Position numbers and translations under genes: made by a program. From positions 1,011,001 through 1,075,000 of the forward strand of contig NZ_VIWT01000001.1 in assembly GCF_007829815.1 (NCBI RefSeq): a stretch of DNA of 64,000 nucleotides, written 5' to 3'. The notes beneath the pieces were generated by a model. That model had not been told where the DNA came from. It did no database searches and worked only from the letters and a program-made list of their open reading frames with translations. The DNA is from Kitasatospora viridis (GTDB lineage: Bacteria; Actinomycetota; Actinomycetes; Streptomycetales; Streptomycetaceae). Below, one piece after another: positions 1 to 8,126 of the stretch. Numbering within the stretch: the stretch's first letter is position 1; each line of letters starts with the position of its first letter.

Positions 1-993
1 GCTGGAGGAGATCTTCCGGCCGCCGAGCCGCAGGAACCGGTTGGTCTTCAGCGCCACCGGCACCGCACCCGGAAGCCCGAACACGACGGCCAGCAGCGGC
101 AGGACCGCGGCGTAGTAGTAGGTGTTGTCGGTGCCGAAGTAGTAGGTCAGCCGCAGGTCCTCGCGGCTGCGGACGACCTGCCTGACGTCGTCCAGAGTGC
201 AGCTCTGCGGTAGGCCCAGGATCTGGCCCAGCGCGTACATGTGGGCGAAGAAGATCTCGATCCACGGATTGACGACCCGGTCCTGGCCGACCGGGAAGCC
301 GTACTCGCTGCGGAGGGTCAACGTCAGGTCGTGCGGCCGCAGTCCGTCGACGAGCTCGTCGATGAAGACGTCGTCGCGGGTGATCGACCGGTGCAGCCGG
401 CGCAGCTCCCGCAGGTCCTCGGCGCCGATCGAGAGGACCGTCGGCACCCCGCTCGGCAGCTGCTTGAACTCGCCGCTGCCGGAGGGCTCGGCCCGCGGCG
501 CGAGGAGTTCCGGCAGGGTGAGCGGACGGCCGCAGTTCTCGCAGACGTTGGCGGCGGCCTGCTGGAGGCAGTCCGGGCAGAGCCCGGACACGAACGCCTC
601 CACCGCCGACCGGCCCTCGGCGGTTACCCACTCGTCCTTCGCCACGGCCCGCGGGTCGCCGAGCAGTTCCTCGACGCAGCCGCGCAGGTACGCCACGTAG
701 GGCGCCGCGGTGTTGTCGATGCGGGAACCGAACTCCATGTCCAGGGCGGCGTAGTCGCGTTCGATGGCCGCGATCATGTCGAGGCGGAACTCCTCGACGT
801 CGCGCTGCTTCTCGTCCGCCTTGCGCTTGACGTAGGTCTGGTAGTTGTCGATGTGGGAGGCGTGGACGGCCTGCGCACCGAACATCCGCAGCAGCCGGGT
901 GTTGAGGTCGGCACGCAGGTACGGACCGGCCACGTGACCGACGTGCAGGCCGCCGTTGGGCGTGGGCGGCGGGGTGATGATGACGTGGACCAC
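1..993 (-). CDS. Methionyl-tRNA synthetase-like protein (class I), 3' end cut by window edge
   Basis: Partial gene, 331 codons visible. It is read from a GTG at 993 preceded by GGGGAG, which overlaps the stop of the upstream cupin gene, so the two are probably co-translated. The class I signatures are clear: HVGH at residues 17-20 after a TPPPTPNGG lead-in, and KISSS at 327-331 in the KMSKS position, with spacing close to bacterial MetRS. A MetRS-type zinc region is present as CPDC (139-142) and CENC (151-154). The stretch that in MetRS carries the TDEHG-like motif reads SHIDNYQ here (46-52), so specificity may differ. It sits at the end of a SAM/methionine recycling operon. Possible roles are a resistance copy of MetRS, a supplier of aminoacyl-tRNA or aminoacyl-adenylate to a pathway enzyme, or an activator of the pathway product. 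The family is clear, the role is not. Confidence 0.85.
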   Translation of the reverse strand, partial: MVHVIITPPPTPNGGLHVGHVAGPYLRADLNTRLLRMFGAQAVHASHIDNYQTYVKRKADEKQRDVEEFRLDMIAAIERDYAALDMEFGSRIDNTAAPYVAYLRGCVEELLGDPRAVAKDEWVTAEGRSAVEAFVSGLCPDCLQQAAANVCENCGRPLTLPELLAPRAEPSGSGEFKQLPSGVPTVLSIGAEDLRELRRLHRSITRDDVFIDELVDGLRPHDLTLTLRSEYGFPVGQDRVVNPWIEIFFAHMYALGQILGLPQSCTLDDVRQVVRSREDLRLTYYFGTDNTYYYAAVLPLLAVVFGLPGAVPVALKTNRFLRLGGRKISSS

Positions 994-1005
994 GGAATCG
1001 CTCCC

Positions 1006-1356
1006 CTACTTCTCCGGCTCGCTCCACCAGAAGCTGAAGAAGCGGATCGGCTCGTCGCCGGCGTTCGAGACCTGGTGGACCTGGTCGCCCTCGATCACGA
1101 TCACGTCCCCCTCGGACATCTCCTGGACGGTGTCCTCGACCCGGACCCGGGCCTTGCCGTTGATCAGGAACAGCAGCTCCGTCACCGGGTGCTGGTGCTC
1201 CTGCACCGACTCGCCGGGCTGGATGTAGGAGACGGCGGAACCCAGCTTGGTGTTGGCCGGCCCGGTCTTGGCCAGGAGCTCGGTGAACCGGCGGATCCGG
1301 ACGCCGTACTCGGGCTTGTAGCTGTCCTCGGTCTGCGGCTCGTAGGTGTATCGCAC
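1006..1356 (-). CDS. Small single-domain cupin protein
   Basis: 116 aa, GTG start at 1356 with GGAAGG seven bases upstream. One conserved cupin barrel: the HQHPVTELLFLINGKARV segment gives the His-x-His...Glu metal motif of cupin motif 1. A second motif (GDVIVIEGDQVHQVSN) supplies the last His. There is no other domain and no signal peptide. It lies 53 bp behind mtnP and 12 bp before the MetRS-like gene, so it belongs to the operon. It is distinct from the acireductone dioxygenase (also a cupin) encoded at 2976-3554. It could be a small metal-dependent oxygenase or isomerase acting on the pathway product, or a ligand-binding accessory protein. No specific function can be assigned. Confidence 0.85.
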   Translation of the reverse strand: MRYTYEPQTEDSYKPEYGVRIRRFTELLAKTGPANTKLGSAVSYIQPGESVQEHQHPVTELLFLINGKARVRVEDTVQEMSEGDVIVIEGDQVHQVSNAGDEPIRFFSFWWSEPEK

Positions 1357-1409
1357 GATGGACCTTCCGATCGTCTGGGAGGGGTGGGTGGTGGGGGTGG
1401 ATCGCGGGA

Positions 1410-2222
1410 TCAGGGGAGCTGGAAGGGGAGTTCCAAGCCGTCGAGGACGGTGGCGCAGTGGCAGTTCCGCTCCGCCGGCAGCTCCTCGACGGTGCGGAGC
1501 ACGAGGTCGCGCATGCGCTCGGTGTTCTGCCGGAACACCTGGAAGACCGATTCCTGGTCGACGCTCTCATCGGCGTCGATCCCCGCGTCGAGGTCGGTCA
1601 CCAGCGCCAACGACGTGTAGCACAGGGCGAGTTCGCGGGCGAGGACGGCCTCCGGGAAGCCCGTCATGTTCACCAGCGACCAGCCGGCCGCCGCGAACCA
1701 CCGGGACTCCGCGCGGGTGGAGAACCGCGGCCCCTCGACGACCACCATGGTGCCGCCGTCGCGCACCGCGCTGCCGGTCTCGCCCGCCGCCTTGAGCACG
1801 GCGCCGCGGCCCTCGACGCAGTAGGGGTCCGCGAAGCTCACATGGACCGCGCCGGTGTCGTAGAAGGTCTGCACCCGCCCGCTGGTGCGGTCGACCAGTT
1901 GGTCGGGCACGACGATCGTGCCCGGCGTGAGCTCCCTGCGCAGCGACCCGACCGCGCAGGGGGCGAGGATCTGCCGCACGCCGAGCGAGCGCAGCGCCCA
2001 GAGGTTGGCCCGGTAGTTGATCTTGTGCGGCGGGAGTTCGTGGTGGCTGCCGTGCCGGGGGATGAAGGCGGTGCGGCGCCCGGCGACGACACCGACGGAC
2101 ACCGCGTCGGACGGGGCGCCGTAGGGCGTCTCCACCTCGACCCGCTGGACCTCGGTGAGCAGCTCGTAGAACCCGCTGCCGCCGATGACTCCGATCTCGG
2201 CCGTGTTCCCTGCTTCGGTCAT
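1410..2222 (-). CDS. mtnP: S-methyl-5'-thioadenosine phosphorylase
   Basis: 270 aa. The ATG at 2222 is chosen because the protein then begins directly before the IGVIGGSGFYELL core. A longer open frame upstream lacks family similarity. MtnP cleaves MTA with phosphate to adenine plus 5-methylthioribose-1-phosphate. Visible signatures are the GGSGFY phosphate loop, PRHGSHHELPPHKINYRAN (a variant of the family PRHG...INYRAN motif), EGPRFSTRAESRWF, and NMTGFPEAVLARE followed by VTDLDAG. The Asp-containing end is typical of MTA/purine phosphorylases acting on 6-aminopurines. It lies 31 bp after mtnC in the same operon, and both of its products feed the fused MtnA-APRT protein encoded upstream. Confidence 0.93.
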   Translation of the reverse strand: MTEAGNTAEIGVIGGSGFYELLTEVQRVEVETPYGAPSDAVSVGVVAGRRTAFIPRHGSHHELPPHKINYRANLWALRSLGVRQILAPCAVGSLRRELTPGTIVVPDQLVDRTSGRVQTFYDTGAVHVSFADPYCVEGRGAVLKAAGETGSAVRDGGTMVVVEGPRFSTRAESRWFAAAGWSLVNMTGFPEAVLARELALCYTSLALVTDLDAGIDADESVDQESVFQVFRQNTERMRDLVLRTVEELPAERNCHCATVLDGLELPFQLP

Positions 2223-2253
2223 TGCTGTCCGCCCCTGTCGGTTCGTGGTGTGC

Positions 2254-2979
2254 TCATCGGGTGCTGGTGACCCGGAGCAGGTGGAGGGAGTCGACGGTCG
2301 GGTGCGCGCCGACCGCCGTGCCCCGCGGGTCACCGGCGCGCCGGACCCCCGCGGTGCGCCAGCCGGCGGCCGCGGCCGCGTCCAGTTCCGCGTCGACATC
2401 GCTGAGGAACAGGACGGACCGGCCCTCGGCGCCCACCGCGGCGGCGATCCGCCGGTAGGAGTCGGGCTCCCGCTTGCCGCCCGCGGTGGTCAGGTCGAAG
2501 TAGCCGTCCAGCAGTGCCGAGAGGTCGCCGAGGTCGCTGTGGGCGAACCAGTCGCGCTGCGCGGCGAGCGCGCCCGACGAGTAGACGTACCGGGCGATGC
2601 CGGCCTGCTGCCAGTCGGCCAGCACCCCGGGCACCTCCGGGTAGACGTGCCCGTGCAGCGACCCGTCGGCGTATCCGTCGGCCCAGATCAGCGCCTGGAC
2701 GGCCTTGAGCGGCGCGGTCTTGAGGTCCTGGTCCGACCAGTCGCCCAGGACGGCGGCCGCGGCCGCCGCGCCGAGGGCCGGATCGCCGGTCGCCTCCCGG
2801 ATCTCCCGGCGGATGCCGGCGTGCCGCGGGTCGTCCCAGTGCTCCGCCGTCCAGTGCGCGAGCCGCTCCCGCGCGTAGGGGAACAGCACCTCCTGGACGT
2901 GGGCGAGCGAGCCGACGGTCCCCTCGATGTCCAGCACCACGGCGTCGACCGCGAACGGACCGGCGGTCACGGCGCTCAC
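2254..2979 (-). CDS. mtnC: Enolase-phosphatase E1 (MtnC), HAD family
   Basis: 241 aa. The GTG start at 2979 overlaps the mtnD stop by four bases (GTGA). In methionine salvage this single protein enolises 2,3-diketo-5-methylthiopentyl-1-phosphate and then removes the phosphate to give the acireductone. HAD motif I is the MtnC-specific form LDIEGTVGS (D17, E19) followed by VQEVLFPYARERL. Motif II is VYSSGA. The conserved Lys lies in GGKREPDSYRR, and motif IV is LFLSDVDAELDAA. Length is normal for the family. It is positioned just before mtnP and just after the dioxygenase that uses its product. Confidence 0.93.
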   Translation of the reverse strand: MSAVTAGPFAVDAVVLDIEGTVGSLAHVQEVLFPYARERLAHWTAEHWDDPRHAGIRREIREATGDPALGAAAAAAVLGDWSDQDLKTAPLKAVQALIWADGYADGSLHGHVYPEVPGVLADWQQAGIARYVYSSGALAAQRDWFAHSDLGDLSALLDGYFDLTTAGGKREPDSYRRIAAAVGAEGRSVLFLSDVDAELDAAAAAGWRTAGVRRAGDPRGTAVGAHPTVDSLHLLRVTSTR

Positions 2980-3554
2980 CGGTCACCCGCCAGCAGCGCG
3001 TCCAACCGGGGGACGCTCCGGGCGATGGGGTCACTGGTGAAGTCGCCGACCCAGCCGTCCTCCTCCTCGAAGAACCGGATGGCGCAGAAATCGGGGCGGG
3101 GTCCCATGTCGAACCAGTGCCTGGTGCCGGCCGGCACCGACAGCAGGTCGCCCGCCTCGCAGACCACGGCGAGGACCCGGTCCTGCACGTGGAGGTAGAA
3201 GCAGCCGGTGCCCTGGGCGAAGAAGCGGACCTCGTCTTCGCCGTGCCGGTGCTCTTCGAGGAAGGTGAGCCGCGCCTGCTCGGCGCGGGTCCGCCACTGC
3301 GGGGTGTCCTCGGGGTGGAACTGGACGGTGTCGGTGACCTTCAGGCCCTCCTCGGCGCATAGCTCGTCCACCTCCGCCCGGTAGAGCTCGATCAGCGCGT
3401 CGTTGGCGGTGCCGGGCTCGACCGCCCCGCGCACCGGCCAACTGCGCAGCCGGACCGAGCAGTCGAGCAGGACATCGGCGATCTGCGCGCGGTCCCGGGT
3501 GCGCAGGAGCACGACCTCGGGGGCGTCGTCGGGCATGACCTGGAGCAGAGTCAC
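2976..3554 (-). CDS. mtnD: Acireductone dioxygenase (MtnD)
   Basis: 192 aa from a GTG at 3554 that forms a GTGA overlap with the mtnB stop. This position is preferred over upstream in-frame starts because it fits the coupled layout of the operon. The cupin metal site is complete: H102, H104 and E108 in EEHRHGEDEVRFF, and H146 in PAGTRHWFDMG. This is the Fe/Ni ligand set of acireductone dioxygenases. With Fe the enzyme gives formate plus 2-keto-4-methylthiobutyrate, the methionine precursor. With Ni it gives an off-pathway product. In this operon the Fe reaction is the one that makes sense. Confidence 0.93.
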   Translation of the reverse strand: MTLLQVMPDDAPEVVLLRTRDRAQIADVLLDCSVRLRSWPVRGAVEPGTANDALIELYRAEVDELCAEEGLKVTDTVQFHPEDTPQWRTRAEQARLTFLEEHRHGEDEVRFFAQGTGCFYLHVQDRVLAVVCEAGDLLSVPAGTRHWFDMGPRPDFCAIRFFEEEDGWVGDFTSDPIARSVPRLDALLAGDR

Positions 3555-4213
3555 GAGCTCGTTCCTGTCGTGAGTACGGGTACCGCGCCGCCGTTGACGG
3601 TGAGCACCTGGCAGATCGCCTCCAGGCACTCAAGGCGGTTCCGGGCCTGGGCCAGGTTGCGTCCCCAGGCTGTGATCCCGTGGTCGGCGATGAGCAGTGC
3701 GGGCGGCGCCTGCGGGGTGCGGGTGAGGTGGTCGGCGGTGTCGGCCGCGATGCGGGCGACGTCGGGCCAGTTGGGCAGGACCGGCAGCTCGATGGCGGAC
3801 GGGTCCGCCAGTCCGAGCCCCTTCAGCAGCTCGAACCGCTCCAACCGCAGCCGCTGGGGCCGGTCCGAGGGGGCGATGCGGCAGGCGAGGGCGGTCGCGT
3901 ACGGCGAGTGGACGTGGATGACGGCCTCGGCGCCGGTCGTGCGGTAGATCGCGGTGTGGATCGACGTCTCGGCGGAGGCCCGCAACGCGGTGGGCTCCGC
4001 CACCTCGTCGGTCGCGATGTCCACCACCACGGTGTCGGCGCCGGTGAGCTCGCCCTTGGCGAAGCCGCTGGCCGTGATGAGCGCGCGGCCGCCCGCTCCC
4101 GGGAGCCGGACCGACAGGTTGCCGGAGGTGCCGGGCAGCCAGCCCCGCTCGTACAGCCGGCCGGAGAACTCCGCCAGCTCGGCGCCGCGTTGGGCGAAGG
4201 TCGCGGTGGTCAT
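3551..4213 (-). CDS. mtnB: Methylthioribulose-1-phosphate dehydratase (MtnB)
   Basis: 220 aa. ATG at 4213 in an ATGA overlap with the preceding mtnA-apt stop. Class II aldolase/adducin fold: PGTSGNLSVRL near the N-terminus, ASAETSIHTAIYR, the zinc pair VIHVHSPYATAL, and ADHGITAWGRNLAQA near the C-terminus. It dehydrates methylthioribulose-1-phosphate to the 2,3-diketone used by MtnC. A fuculose-phosphate aldolase is the generic alternative, but the surrounding mtn genes settle the substrate. Confidence 0.93.
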   Translation of the reverse strand: MTTATFAQRGAELAEFSGRLYERGWLPGTSGNLSVRLPGAGGRALITASGFAKGELTGADTVVVDIATDEVAEPTALRASAETSIHTAIYRTTGAEAVIHVHSPYATALACRIAPSDRPQRLRLERFELLKGLGLADPSAIELPVLPNWPDVARIAADTADHLTRTPQAPPALLIADHGITAWGRNLAQARNRLECLEAICQVLTVNGGAVPVLTTGTSS

Positions 4214-5754
4214 GCCGGCACCTCGCACAGCGCCAGGACGGGATGGCCGGCGAGCCGCTCCCGGCCGCCGAGCCCGGTCAGGGCGACGATCGTGGCGAGC
4301 CCGGCCACCTTGGCGTCGCTCAGCTCGACCAGTCGGCCCGCGGCCTGCAGCGTGCCCCCGGTGGCGAGGACGTCGTCGACGCACAGCACCCGCTCGCCGG
4401 GGCACACCGCACCCTCCTGCACCTCGATCCGGTCGCTGCCGTACTCCAGCTGGTACTCGGCCTGGTGGACGGCGCCGGGGAGCTTGCCGGGCTTGCGGGC
4501 CAGGGTCAGCGGCAGGCCGGTCAGGGTGGCCAGCGCGGCGCCCAGCACGAAGCCGCGGGACTCGATGGCGAGGATCCGGTCGAACTCCCCGGCGAAGCGG
4601 TCCGCCACCCGGGTGGCCAGCCGGGACAGCATCCCCGGCTCGGCGTAGAGCCCGGCCAGGTCGCGGAAGACCACCCCCGGCTTCGGGTAGTCGGGGAACT
4701 CGGTGAGCAGCGCCGCGATTTCGGCGCTGGTCGGCTCGGTCACCCCGAACCGGGGGCGCACGGTGCGCCGTTCGGAGACGAGCGCGGTGATCAGCTCGGC
4801 CGGGGTGACGTCGAAGGCGGGGTTGAAGGCCTTGGCGTCGGACGGTGCCACCCGGGTGCCACCGAAGCCGGTGACCTCGGCGGCATCCCGCTCCTCGACC
4901 ACGATGCCGGAGCCGTCGGGGAGTTCGTGGTCCCACGTCGATTCGGGGGCCACCACGACCACGGGGATCCGGTGCCGGGCGGCGGCCACCGCGAGGCCGT
5001 AGGTGCCGATCTTGTTGGCGGTGTCGCCGTTGACCGCGATCCGGTCGGCCCCGACCAGCACGCAGTCCACCATCGACCGGTCCATGGCCGCGGCGGCGGC
5101 GGAGTCGACGCAGAGCCGGTAGGGCACGCCGGCCGCGCCCAGTTCCCACGCCGTCAACCGCGCCCCCTGCAGCAGCGGGCGGGTCTCGTCGACGAGCACC
5201 TCCTCGACCAGCCCGCGGCGGGCCAGTTCGAGGATGGTGCCGATGGCGGTGCCCTCCGCGGCGGTGGCCAGCCGTCCGGTGTTGCAGTGCGTCAGGAGGC
5301 GCAGCTTCCGGCCCGGCGCCAGCTCAGCCACCAGGTCGGCCGCCCGGCCGGCCGCGGCCCGGTTGGCCGCGGCGTCCTCCGCGACCATGACCCGGGCCTC
5401 GGCGAGCACGCCCTGCGGCCCGGCCGCCAGCCGGCTCAGCGCGCGGCGCACGCCCCAGGCCAGGTTGACCGCGGTGGGCCGGGCCTCGGCGATCCTGGCC
5501 GCGTCGGCCCGCAGCGCGGCCTCGCCGGCGGGGGTCCCGAGGTCGTGAGTGTGCGCGGCGAGGGCGACGCCGTAGGCGCCGGCGAGCCCCAGGGTGGGCG
5601 CGCCGCGCACCGCCAGGCTGGTGATCGCGTCGATGAGCTGGTCGACCGTCTCGAGCCGCAGCAGCCGCAGCGCCCCGGGCAGCGCCCGCTGGTCGATGGC
5701 GACGACGACCCCGTCCTCCCAGTCGAGGGCGGCGGGCAGCGCGGACGCGCTCAT
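4210..5754 (-). CDS. mtnA: Fused methylthioribose-1-phosphate isomerase / adenine phosphoribosyltransferase (MtnA-APRT)
   Basis: 514 aa in one uninterrupted frame. ATG at 5754 overlaps the metK stop (ATGA). Residues 1 to about 330 are Mtn[10 protein letters not shown], catalytic Cys157 in LLTHCNTG, Asp237 in [20 protein letters not shown], and [15 protein letters not shown] near the domain end. Residues about 343-514 are a complete adenine phosphoribosyltransferase: [26 protein letters not shown], and the PRPP loop [13 protein letters not shown] (457-469). The join near [11 protein letters not shown] has no stop and no internal ribosome site. MtnP releases methylthioribose-1-phosphate and adenine, and the two halves of this protein consume exactly those two products. 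The two enzymes are normally separate. A sequencing error that removed a stop is the only simple alternative. Confidence 0.93.
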   Translation of the reverse strand: MSASALPAALDWEDGVVVAIDQRALPGALRLLRLETVDQLIDAITSLAVRGAPTLGLAGAYGVALAAHTHDLGTPAGEAALRADAARIAEARPTAVNLAWGVRRALSRLAAGPQGVLAEARVMVAEDAAANRAAAGRAADLVAELAPGRKLRLLTHCNTGRLATAAEGTAIGTILELARRGLVEEVLVDETRPLLQGARLTAWELGAAGVPYRLCVDSAAAAAMDRSMVDCVLVGADRIAVNGDTANKIGTYGLAVAAARHRIPVVVVAPESTWDHELPDGSGIVVEERDAAEVTGFGGTRVAPSDAKAFNPAFDVTPAELITALVSERRTVRPRFGVTEPTSAEIAALLTEFPDYPKPGVVFRDLAGLYAEPGMLSRLATRVADRFAGEFDRILAIESRGFVLGAALATLTGLPLTLARKPGKLPGAVHQAEYQLEYGSDRIEVQEGAVCPGERVLCVDDVLATGGTLQAAGRLVELSDAKVAGLATIVALTGLGGRERLAGHPVLALCEVPA

Positions 5755-6971
5755 CGGGCCCCGCTCCCCGAGCCGGTGCCCGCCGCGGCGCGCAGCGCGT
5801 CGACCCGGTCGGTGCGCTCCCAGGTGAAGTCCGGCAGCTCGCGGCCGAAGTGGCCGTAGGCGGCGGTCTGCGCGTAGACGGGGCGGAGCAGGTCGAGGTC
5901 GCGGATGATCGCGGCCGGTCGGAGGTCGAAGACCTCGCCGATGGCGTGCTCGATCCTCCCGGGGTCGACGTTCGCGGTCCCGAAGGTCTCGACGAACAGG
6001 CCCACCGGTTCGGCCTTGCCGATGGCGTACGCCACCTGGACCTCGCACCGTGCGGCCAGGCCGGCGGCGACGACGTTCTTGGCGACCCAGCGCATCGCGT
6101 AGGCGGCCGAACGGTCCACCTTGGACGGGTCCTTGCCGGAGAAGGCACCACCGCCGTGGCGGGCCATGCCGCCGTAGGTGTCGATGATGATCTTGCGGCC
6201 GGTGAGCCCGGCATCGCCCATCGGGCCGCCGATCTCGAACCGCCCGGTGGGGTTGACCAGCAGGCGGTAGCCGTCGGTGTCGAAGCCGGGCACGGCCCCG
6301 CTCTCCGCCAGCGCCTTCAACTCGGCGTCGACGACGTGGCGCTGGATCTCCTCGGGCAGCGTCGTGGCCAGGTCGACGCCCGGCGCGTGCTGGGTGGAGA
6401 CCACCACGGTGTCCAGCCGCACGGCCTTGTCGCCGTCGTACTCGATGGTGACCTGCGTCTTGCCGTCGGGGCGCAGGTACGGCAGGGTGCCGTCCTTGCG
6501 CAGCGCGGACAGCCGCGCCGAGAGCCGGTGGGCCAGGTGGATCGGGAGCGGCATCAACTCCGGGGTCTCGTCGGTCGCGTAGCCGAACATCAGGCCCTGG
6601 TCGCCGGCGCCCTGGCGGGCCAGCTCGTCCCCGGTCTTGCCCTCGGTGTCGACGCCCTGGGCGATGTCGGGGGACTGGCTGCCGATCGACAGCGAGACGC
6701 CGCAGCTGGCGCCGTCGAAGCCGGCGGCCGAGGAGTCGTAGCCGATCTCCAGGATCTTCTCCCGGACGAGCGCGGCGATCGGGACGTAGGCCCGCGTCCT
6801 GACCTCTCCGGCGATGTGCACGAGGCCCGTCGTGACCAGCGTTTCGAGGGCGACCCGGGAGTGCGGGTCCGCTGCCAGCATGGCATCGAGGATCGTGTCG
6901 CTGATCTGGTCGGCGATCTTGTCGGGATGTCCCTCGGTGACCGATTCCGAGGTGAAAAGGCGGTGGGCCAC
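5751..6971 (-). CDS. metK: S-adenosylmethionine synthetase
   Basis: 406 aa, GTG start at 6971 with GGAGGAG seven bases upstream. Makes SAM from methionine and ATP. Conserved stretches: [19 protein letters not shown] (His15, Asp17), [12 protein letters not shown] (121-132), and the P-loop-like [22 protein letters not shown]. Full family length. It is the second gene of the operon, 63 bp behind the SAM-dependent enzyme gene and overlapping the MtnA-APRT gene. It is presumably a pathway copy additional to a housekeeping metK elsewhere, although that copy is not in this window. Confidence 0.96.
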   Translation of the reverse strand: MAHRLFTSESVTEGHPDKIADQISDTILDAMLAADPHSRVALETLVTTGLVHIAGEVRTRAYVPIAALVREKILEIGYDSSAAGFDGASCGVSLSIGSQSPDIAQGVDTEGKTGDELARQGAGDQGLMFGYATDETPELMPLPIHLAHRLSARLSALRKDGTLPYLRPDGKTQVTIEYDGDKAVRLDTVVVSTQHAPGVDLATTLPEEIQRHVVDAELKALAESGAVPGFDTDGYRLLVNPTGRFEIGGPMGDAGLTGRKIIIDTYGGMARHGGGAFSGKDPSKVDRSAAYAMRWVAKNVVAAGLAARCEVQVAYAIGKAEPVGLFVETFGTANVDPGRIEHAIGEVFDLRPAAIIRDLDLLRPVYAQTAAYGHFGRELPDFTWERTDRVDALRAAAGTGSGSGAR

Positions 6972-7010
6972 TACTGCTCCTCCGTGACGTTTGTCGTGCG
7001 ATTTCAGGCC

Positions 7011-7040
7011 GATCTCGGCCGATCTCGGCCGATCTCAGCC
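7011..7040. repeat. Three tandem 10-bp units at the SAM-enzyme gene end
   Basis: The 10-mer GATCTCGGCC occurs twice perfectly (7011-7030) and once with one change (7031-7040). The repeat overlaps the stop codon of the SAM-enzyme gene and fills much of the 63-bp gap before metK. The unit contains the palindrome GGCC and partly pairs with itself. It may be a slippage scar or a weak attenuator or processing site between the two genes. Confidence 0.8.
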
Positions 7041-7766
7041 GAGGCCGATGGTGATGCACCGCCCATAGCGATTCGCCGATTCATCGAGCACCTTGACACC
7101 GGATTCCGCGAGCAGCTCGGAAAATCCTTCGCTGCCAAATGACTCGGATTCGAAGCCGTCGTCCCCACGGAATCGAACACCGCCGTAGCGGCCGGGTTCC
7201 TCCATCAGTCCGGCGATACCGCAGGCCGAGTAGTAGGCCCGTCGAACCCCGGTGGTCCACGGTTCGGCGTTGAATACCGAGACCAGTGCGATCCCACCCA
7301 CCTTGGCCAGTTCGCGGAGCAGTTCCGCGGGCTCGGCGAAGTTGCCGATGAGATTGAAGGGCACCACGTGCAGGGGGTTCACCCCGGCGATGCGGTACTG
7401 CCATTCGTCGCTCTTGAGCGCGTCCCCGTGGACGGCGTCGGCCCGCCCGTGCAGCCCTTCGTCGAAGATGCGCTGCTTGAGGGCCTCGATCCCCTCGCGG
7501 TTCACGTCGATGCCGAGGTAGCTGACGCCCGCGACCCGGGCGACCTCCAGCGCGCGACCGTCGTAACACCCCAGTTCGACCAGGGTGTCGCAGCCGTGGC
7601 CGGCCACCGTCTCGCGGGCGACCAGTAACTCCAGTTGCAGGAAGGCGAGCAACTCGTCGGGGAAGTGTGCGGCTCTCATGATCGCGGAGGCGCCTCGGTC
7701 GCGATAGAAGTCGTCACTTCCGGGGGCCTCTTGCCGTGCTGTCACACCAACTTGAGCAGCATGCAT
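7035..7766 (-). CDS. Class I SAM-dependent enzyme, likely MTA-releasing (pathway enzyme, product unknown)
   Basis: 243 aa. ATG at 7766 chosen because GGAGGA stands five to six bases upstream. The longer frame lacks a ribosome site. Rossmann methyltransferase-type core: motif I LVELGCYDGRALEVA (62-76), acidic Asp87 in YLGIDVNREG, then VVPFNLIGNF (134-143) after strand 4, VSVFNAEPWTTGVRRAYYS (162-180), and a C-terminal GFESESFGSEGFSELL. An N-terminal cap carries FYRDRG. It heads an operon that encodes SAM synthesis and complete MTA recycling, so the expected by-product is MTA rather than S-adenosylhomocysteine. Candidate reactions are SAM cyclisation (azetidine-2-carboxylate synthases share this fold) or 3-amino-3-carboxypropyl transfer. 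An ordinary methyltransferase is the default annotation, but it would not explain the mtn genes. Confidence 0.8.
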   Translation of the reverse strand: MHAAQVGVTARQEAPGSDDFYRDRGASAIMRAAHFPDELLAFLQLELLVARETVAGHGCDTLVELGCYDGRALEVARVAGVSYLGIDVNREGIEALKQRIFDEGLHGRADAVHGDALKSDEWQYRIAGVNPLHVVPFNLIGNFAEPAELLRELAKVGGIALVSVFNAEPWTTGVRRAYYSACGIAGLMEEPGRYGGVRFRGDDGFESESFGSEGFSELLAESGVKVLDESANRYGRCITIGLG

Positions 7767-8126
7767 GGAATCCTCCGAGACAAGGGAAACGAGAAGCATG
7801 GCAATGGGCTCTTGCGAGGGTCCGAGCAGAGAATCATCAGATCGCACAGAAACGGCTGGCGGAATAGTCCACGAGGTCGAACAACCAGTTCGGCGGAGCC
7901 GGTCCGCCCGCCTTTGCGGCGGTACTCAGATCCCGGGCCCAAGCTCTTCTCGGCGGCCAGAACAATGGTGACCGAATGGAGCGTAGCAAATATTCCCGGG
8001 CGGGTGGTGTGATGCGGGCCACATGTTTTTCGCGGATCTCATGCCGGAGCTCCCGTCTCTGATATCAAGGTGAGGCCGCCCAACTCCGGACGGTATAGAC
8101 CGACGTGATTCAGCAGGAGGATCAAG
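7767..8126. promoter_or_regulatory. Divergent intergenic region driving the SAM operon and mtnE-like gene
   Basis: 360 bp between divergent genes with clearly lower GC than its surroundings. It should hold both promoters. The only recognisable elements are a TATAGA box at 8094-8099 suited to the plus-strand gene, without a convincing -35, and strong ribosome sites at both ends. I looked for a SAM-class riboswitch before the minus-strand operon and saw no convincing conserved core. Confidence 0.5.

Noticed and set aside
241..1620. Long plus-strand open frame antisense to the MetRS-like, cupin and mtnP genes
   Set aside because: GC-rich antisense shadow. Overlapping real minus-strand genes have family motifs, and this frame has none.
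7767..8126. SAM riboswitch before the SAM operon
   Set aside because: No GAGGGA/GCAACC-type core or comparable conserved helix set found on the minus strand.
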